Below the pieces are notes generated by a model that ran no database searches, had not been told where the DNA came from, and worked only from the letters and a program-made list of their open reading frames with translations. Positions 5,286 through 7,222 of a DNA stretch of 7,222 bases are shown in pieces (the stretch's first letter is position 1; the number at the start of each line of letters is the position of its first letter). The position numbers and the translations under genes are program-made. Source of the stretch: JAIPEI01 sp041685835 (GTDB lineage Bacteria > Desulfobacterota > DSM-4660 > Desulfatiglandales > HGW-15); NCBI GenBank assembly GCA_041685835.1, contig JAWLEX010000146.1, forward strand, positions 1 to 7,222, written 5' to 3'.

Positions 5286-6721
5286 GACTCCATGTAGTGC
5301 TTCGCTATTCAGGAGTCGTTCTCATCCTGAACGCCGGGTTTCTGTTCATCTCATCCATTGTTTCTGTTTTAGAAGGAGACTCGGCCCTCTTTCCACTTCT
5401 TTACAGTGCCGTCATATGTGCTCTCTTCGGCATGTTCCCTCTATTCTTTGTGCCTCCAACCTCGGACATCTCCGGGAAAGAGGGGCTCATAATCGTAGTG
5501 GCGAGCTGGCTTCTATCGTGCCTTGTAGGGCTTCTACCCTATGTACTGTGGGGAGGAGAGTTTACCGTCGCAAAAGCCTGGTTTGAGAGCGTTTCAGGCT
5601 TTACAACGACCGGATCCACCATTCTCTCGGATATTGAGGCGTTGCCGCCGGGGTTGCTCTTTTGGCGAAACACCACACAATGGATCGGAGGGATCGGGAT
5701 CATTGTTTTTGCTCTCGCTGTGCTCCCCTCGGCAGGAAGGGCCGGGATGGTCCTTTACCGAACAGAGATGTCCTCAGTGGCAGTGGAAAGCTTCAACTTC
5801 AGAACGCGGAAAGTCTTAAAAATACTGCTCTTCGTCTATGCAGGGCTGACCTTGCTGCAAACCATTTCTCTGCTGGCCTGTGGTATTGGCTTGTTCGACG
5901 CGGTCACCACGGCTTTCTCCACGGTTGCAACCGGTGGTTTTTCCTCTCGGAACCTGAGTGTGGCCCATTACGGGAGTGTCTCCGTAGAAATCGTGATAAT
6001 GGCCTTCATGGTCTTATCCGGACTGCACTTCGGACTTATCTTCACCGCTGTTGTTGAAAGGTCGGACAGTATTTTCCGGTCCCCGGTCGTTCGATATTAC
6101 CTCTTGGCCCTGATCGCCGGAACGATACTGGTCACCATCAATATCCATGGGACCATTTACGGGACATGGCCTGAGTCCTTACGTCGCGCCTCTTTCCAGG
6201 TGTCGTCTCTTGGCACTTCAACGGGATTCGCCACGGCGGATTCGTCGATCTGGCCGGGTTTCTCCCAGCTCGTCATGATTTTCTTCACGCTTCAATGTGC
6301 CTGTGCAGGCTCTACATCAGGAGGGATCAAGGCGGATCGCATCGCAATATTCTGGAAGTCAGTTCAACGGCACATCAAAAAGATACAACATCCGAAGGCA
6401 ATCATCCCGGTCCGAATGGGAGAAGATACCATTGGGGAGGACCTCATGGAAGCGATCCTCCTCTACATTTCCCTGTATTTGGCGGTGGTATTCACTTCGA
6501 GTATCATTCTTGCCTTCATGGGTATCGATGTCCTGACGGCCTTTTCCGGGTCAGCCGCTGCAATGGGCAATGTAGGGCCCGGTTTCGGAGAAGTGGGAAG
6601 CATGGGAAATTTCAGTTCAATTCCAGATGCGGGCCTGTGCGTACTTTCCGCGGTCATGCTGCTGGGACGGTTGGAAATCTTCGGCCTCGTGCTTTTCATT
6701 TTTATTCGAGGGTGGAAGTGA
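5282..6721 (+). CDS. trkH: Trk potassium uptake system, membrane translocation subunit TrkH
   Basis: A 479-residue integral membrane protein, close to the family length (483 in E. coli). It shows the four M1-P-M2 repeats of the TrkH/TrkG/KtrB superfamily, with filter-forming pore loops FTTTGS (residues 107-112), STVATGGF (213-220), GTSTGFA (311-317) and GNVGPGFG (429-436). After the third pore lies CAGSTSGGIKADR (341-353), the glycine/serine-rich intramembrane loop with a nearby basic residue that acts as the gate in this family. LLGRLEIF (460-467) near the C-terminus is also typical. TrkH conducts K+ inward and is gated by TrkA from the cytoplasm. The start at 5282 overlaps the stop of the sensor-like gene (ATGA), implying translational coupling; GAGGAAGAA about 5-15 nt upstream can serve as ribosome binding site. 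The gene ends 27 bp before a strong palindrome. Confidence 0.95.
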   Translation: MRLHVVLRYSGVVLILNAGFLFISSIVSVLEGDSALFPLLYSAVICALFGMFPLFFVPPTSDISGKEGLIIVVASWLLSCLVGLLPYVLWGGEFTVAKAWFESVSGFTTTGSTILSDIEALPPGLLFWRNTTQWIGGIGIIVFALAVLPSAGRAGMVLYRTEMSSVAVESFNFRTRKVLKILLFVYAGLTLLQTISLLACGIGLFDAVTTAFSTVATGGFSSRNLSVAHYGSVSVEIVIMAFMVLSGLHFGLIFTAVVERSDSIFRSPVVRYYLLALIAGTILVTINIHGTIYGTWPESLRRASFQVSSLGTSTGFATADSSIWPGFSQLVMIFFTLQCACAGSTSGGIKADRIAIFWKSVQRHIKKIQHPKAIIPVRMGEDTIGEDLMEAILLYISLYLAVVFTSSIILAFMGIDVLTAFSGSAAAMGNVGPGFGEVGSMGNFSSIPDAGLCVLSAVMLLGRLEIFGLVLFIFIRGWK

Positions 6722-6747
6722 TGAGGACCTCAGGAAGGCTCATTAAT

Positions 6748-6765
6748 CCACGGCTGAAGCCGTGG
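6748..6765. repeat. Perfect 7-bp palindrome CCACGGC-TGAA-GCCGTGG downstream of trkH
   Basis: CCACGGC (6748-6754) and GCCGTGG (6759-6765) form a perfect stem with a TGAA loop, 27 bp after the trkH stop. There is no U-tract, so a classic terminator is unlikely, although it could protect the mRNA 3' end. Hairpins with this ACGGCTGAAGCCGT core resemble IS200/IS605-type ends or REP-like units that tyrosine (Y1) transposases recognise; that assignment is from general knowledge and is not proved here. The core GGCTGAAGCC recurs inverted at 7111-7120. Confidence 0.5.
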
Positions 6766-6890
6766 TATTCTGTCTGCAACAGCACAAACATATTGGTATA
6801 CTATCGGGTGGCTAATGCGATTTTTACTGAAACAAGAATCGTCTGGAAATGGGCACCACTAAGACACACTGTGGTACCTAGGACATTCCC

Positions 6891-7040
6891 TCACTCTGAT
6901 GCGATGTACTTCTTGATGTTGATGGCCAAGGTTTTGAAAATTAAGGCGGCTCGCGACCTATCAAAGTCCATGCACCATATACTTTTGGCCCCATTATCCT
7001 CTCCGTGCCCATATGGTAGCATTGTTCCCATTCCCTGAAA
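6891..7040 (-). pseudogene. Possible C-terminal fragment of a transposase
   Basis: On the minus strand a 49-residue open stretch runs from after a TGA (complement of 7041-7043) to a TGA at complement 6893-6891, with an internal ATG at complement 7031-7029. It includes GAKSIWCMDFDRSRAALIF and ends KTLAINIKKYIASE. A charged stretch followed by a hydrophobic LAINIKKY helix just before the stop is common at the C-termini of DDE transposases, where it follows the last catalytic glutamate. The family is not certain, and the upstream part is lost or frameshifted. It could be a chance ORF, but its composition is more protein-like than the surrounding frames. Confidence 0.35.
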
Positions 7041-7157
7041 TCAGTACTACTAAAACAATTGTTGACAGCCACCGAAGTGCAACAAAACCCCAACTCCTTA
7101 ATAATCAATCGGCTTCAGCCAAAACCCCGAAATCCTGAATCCGTTTCTTACGTACAG

Positions 7158-7221
7158 TCTTATCGTATCATGCACAGTTAGGACTGCCTAACATCGCCAG
7201 TATTCCAGAGCAATCCTTGAG
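7158..7221 (+). repeat. Two-part repeat, copy 2 (partner at 2493-2556)
   Basis: TCTTATCGTATCATG (7158-7172), a 29-nt spacer, then ATTCCAGAGCAATCCTTGAG (7202-7221), which differs from copy 1 by a single base. The spacer here contains a perfect hairpin, GTTAGG-ACTG-CCTAAC (7177-7192), that copy 1 lacks. Weak similarity also extends a few bases left of the first box (ACG..CAG). The unit reaches the window edge, so it may continue. Confidence 0.6.
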
Positions 7222-7222
7222 G

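Larger units (their letters stand above)
6722..7222. other. Region after trkH with no intact gene
   Basis: These 500 bp are AT-richer than trkH and hold only the palindrome at 6748-6765, the transposase-like fragment at 6891-7040, an inverted copy of the palindrome core at 7111-7120 within a stretch repeating AAAACCCC (7084-7091 and 7121-7128), a 6-bp hairpin GTTAGG/CCTAAC (7177-7192), and the two-part repeat at 7158-7221. The picture is of decayed mobile DNA. Confidence 0.5.

Noticed and set aside
6295..7038. 247-residue plus-strand open frame running past trkH
   Set aside because: Its first half is an out-of-frame read of trkH and its second half is an unsupported continuation through decayed DNA; composition is unlike a real protein.
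7177..7192. GTTAGG/CCTAAC pair resembling integron attC core boxes
   Set aside because: GCCTAAC fits an R'' box, but GTTAGGA does not fit the GTTRRRY R' box, and the order and 4-nt spacing are those of a simple hairpin; no cassette or integrase is seen.

Overview
The window reads like a chromosomal piece of an anaerobic deltaproteobacterium (Desulfobacterota type). This is inferred from the make-up of the trk locus, from a 4-helix-bundle/HAMP sensor of a kind I associate with sulfate reducers and relatives, and from the remains of mobile elements between genes. No ribosomal or other marker gene is present, so the assignment is tentative.

Layout. The left edge (1-39) holds the first 13 codons of a minus-strand gene with a good ribosome binding site. 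Next comes a structured, palindrome-rich block (about 94-226) bounded by a 7-bp direct repeat, which looks like a MITE or dispersed repeat. At 350-1888 is a complete FAD-dependent oxidoreductase of the phytoene desaturase / retinol saturase superfamily, with no other pigment genes beside it. From about 1905 to 2417 lies a mosaic of broken mobile DNA: a slice of a group II intron reverse transcriptase, an unidentified coding-like segment, and the left end of an IS66-family element with its terminal sequence and the start of its first ORF on the minus strand. 2418-2967 is intergenic; it ends in a good sigma70-type promoter for trkA.

The main functional unit is a three-gene potassium-uptake locus, 2968-6721: trkA (the cytoplasmic nucleotide-binding RCK gating subunit), a membrane sensor-like protein (TM, periplasmic helical domain, TM, HAMP) with no kinase or chemoreceptor signalling domain, and trkH (the K+-translocating membrane subunit). 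The sensor-like gene overlaps trkH by ATGA, so the two are very likely translationally coupled. A regulatory or assembly role in K+ transport for the HAMP protein is the most interesting functional hypothesis here.

Downstream of trkH (6722-7222) I see no intact gene. There is a strong palindrome of the kind seen at IS200/IS605 or REP-type ends, a possible transposase C-terminus on the minus strand, and a second copy of a two-part repeat also found at 2493-2556. The two copies are in direct orientation with identical internal spacing and bracket the trk locus.
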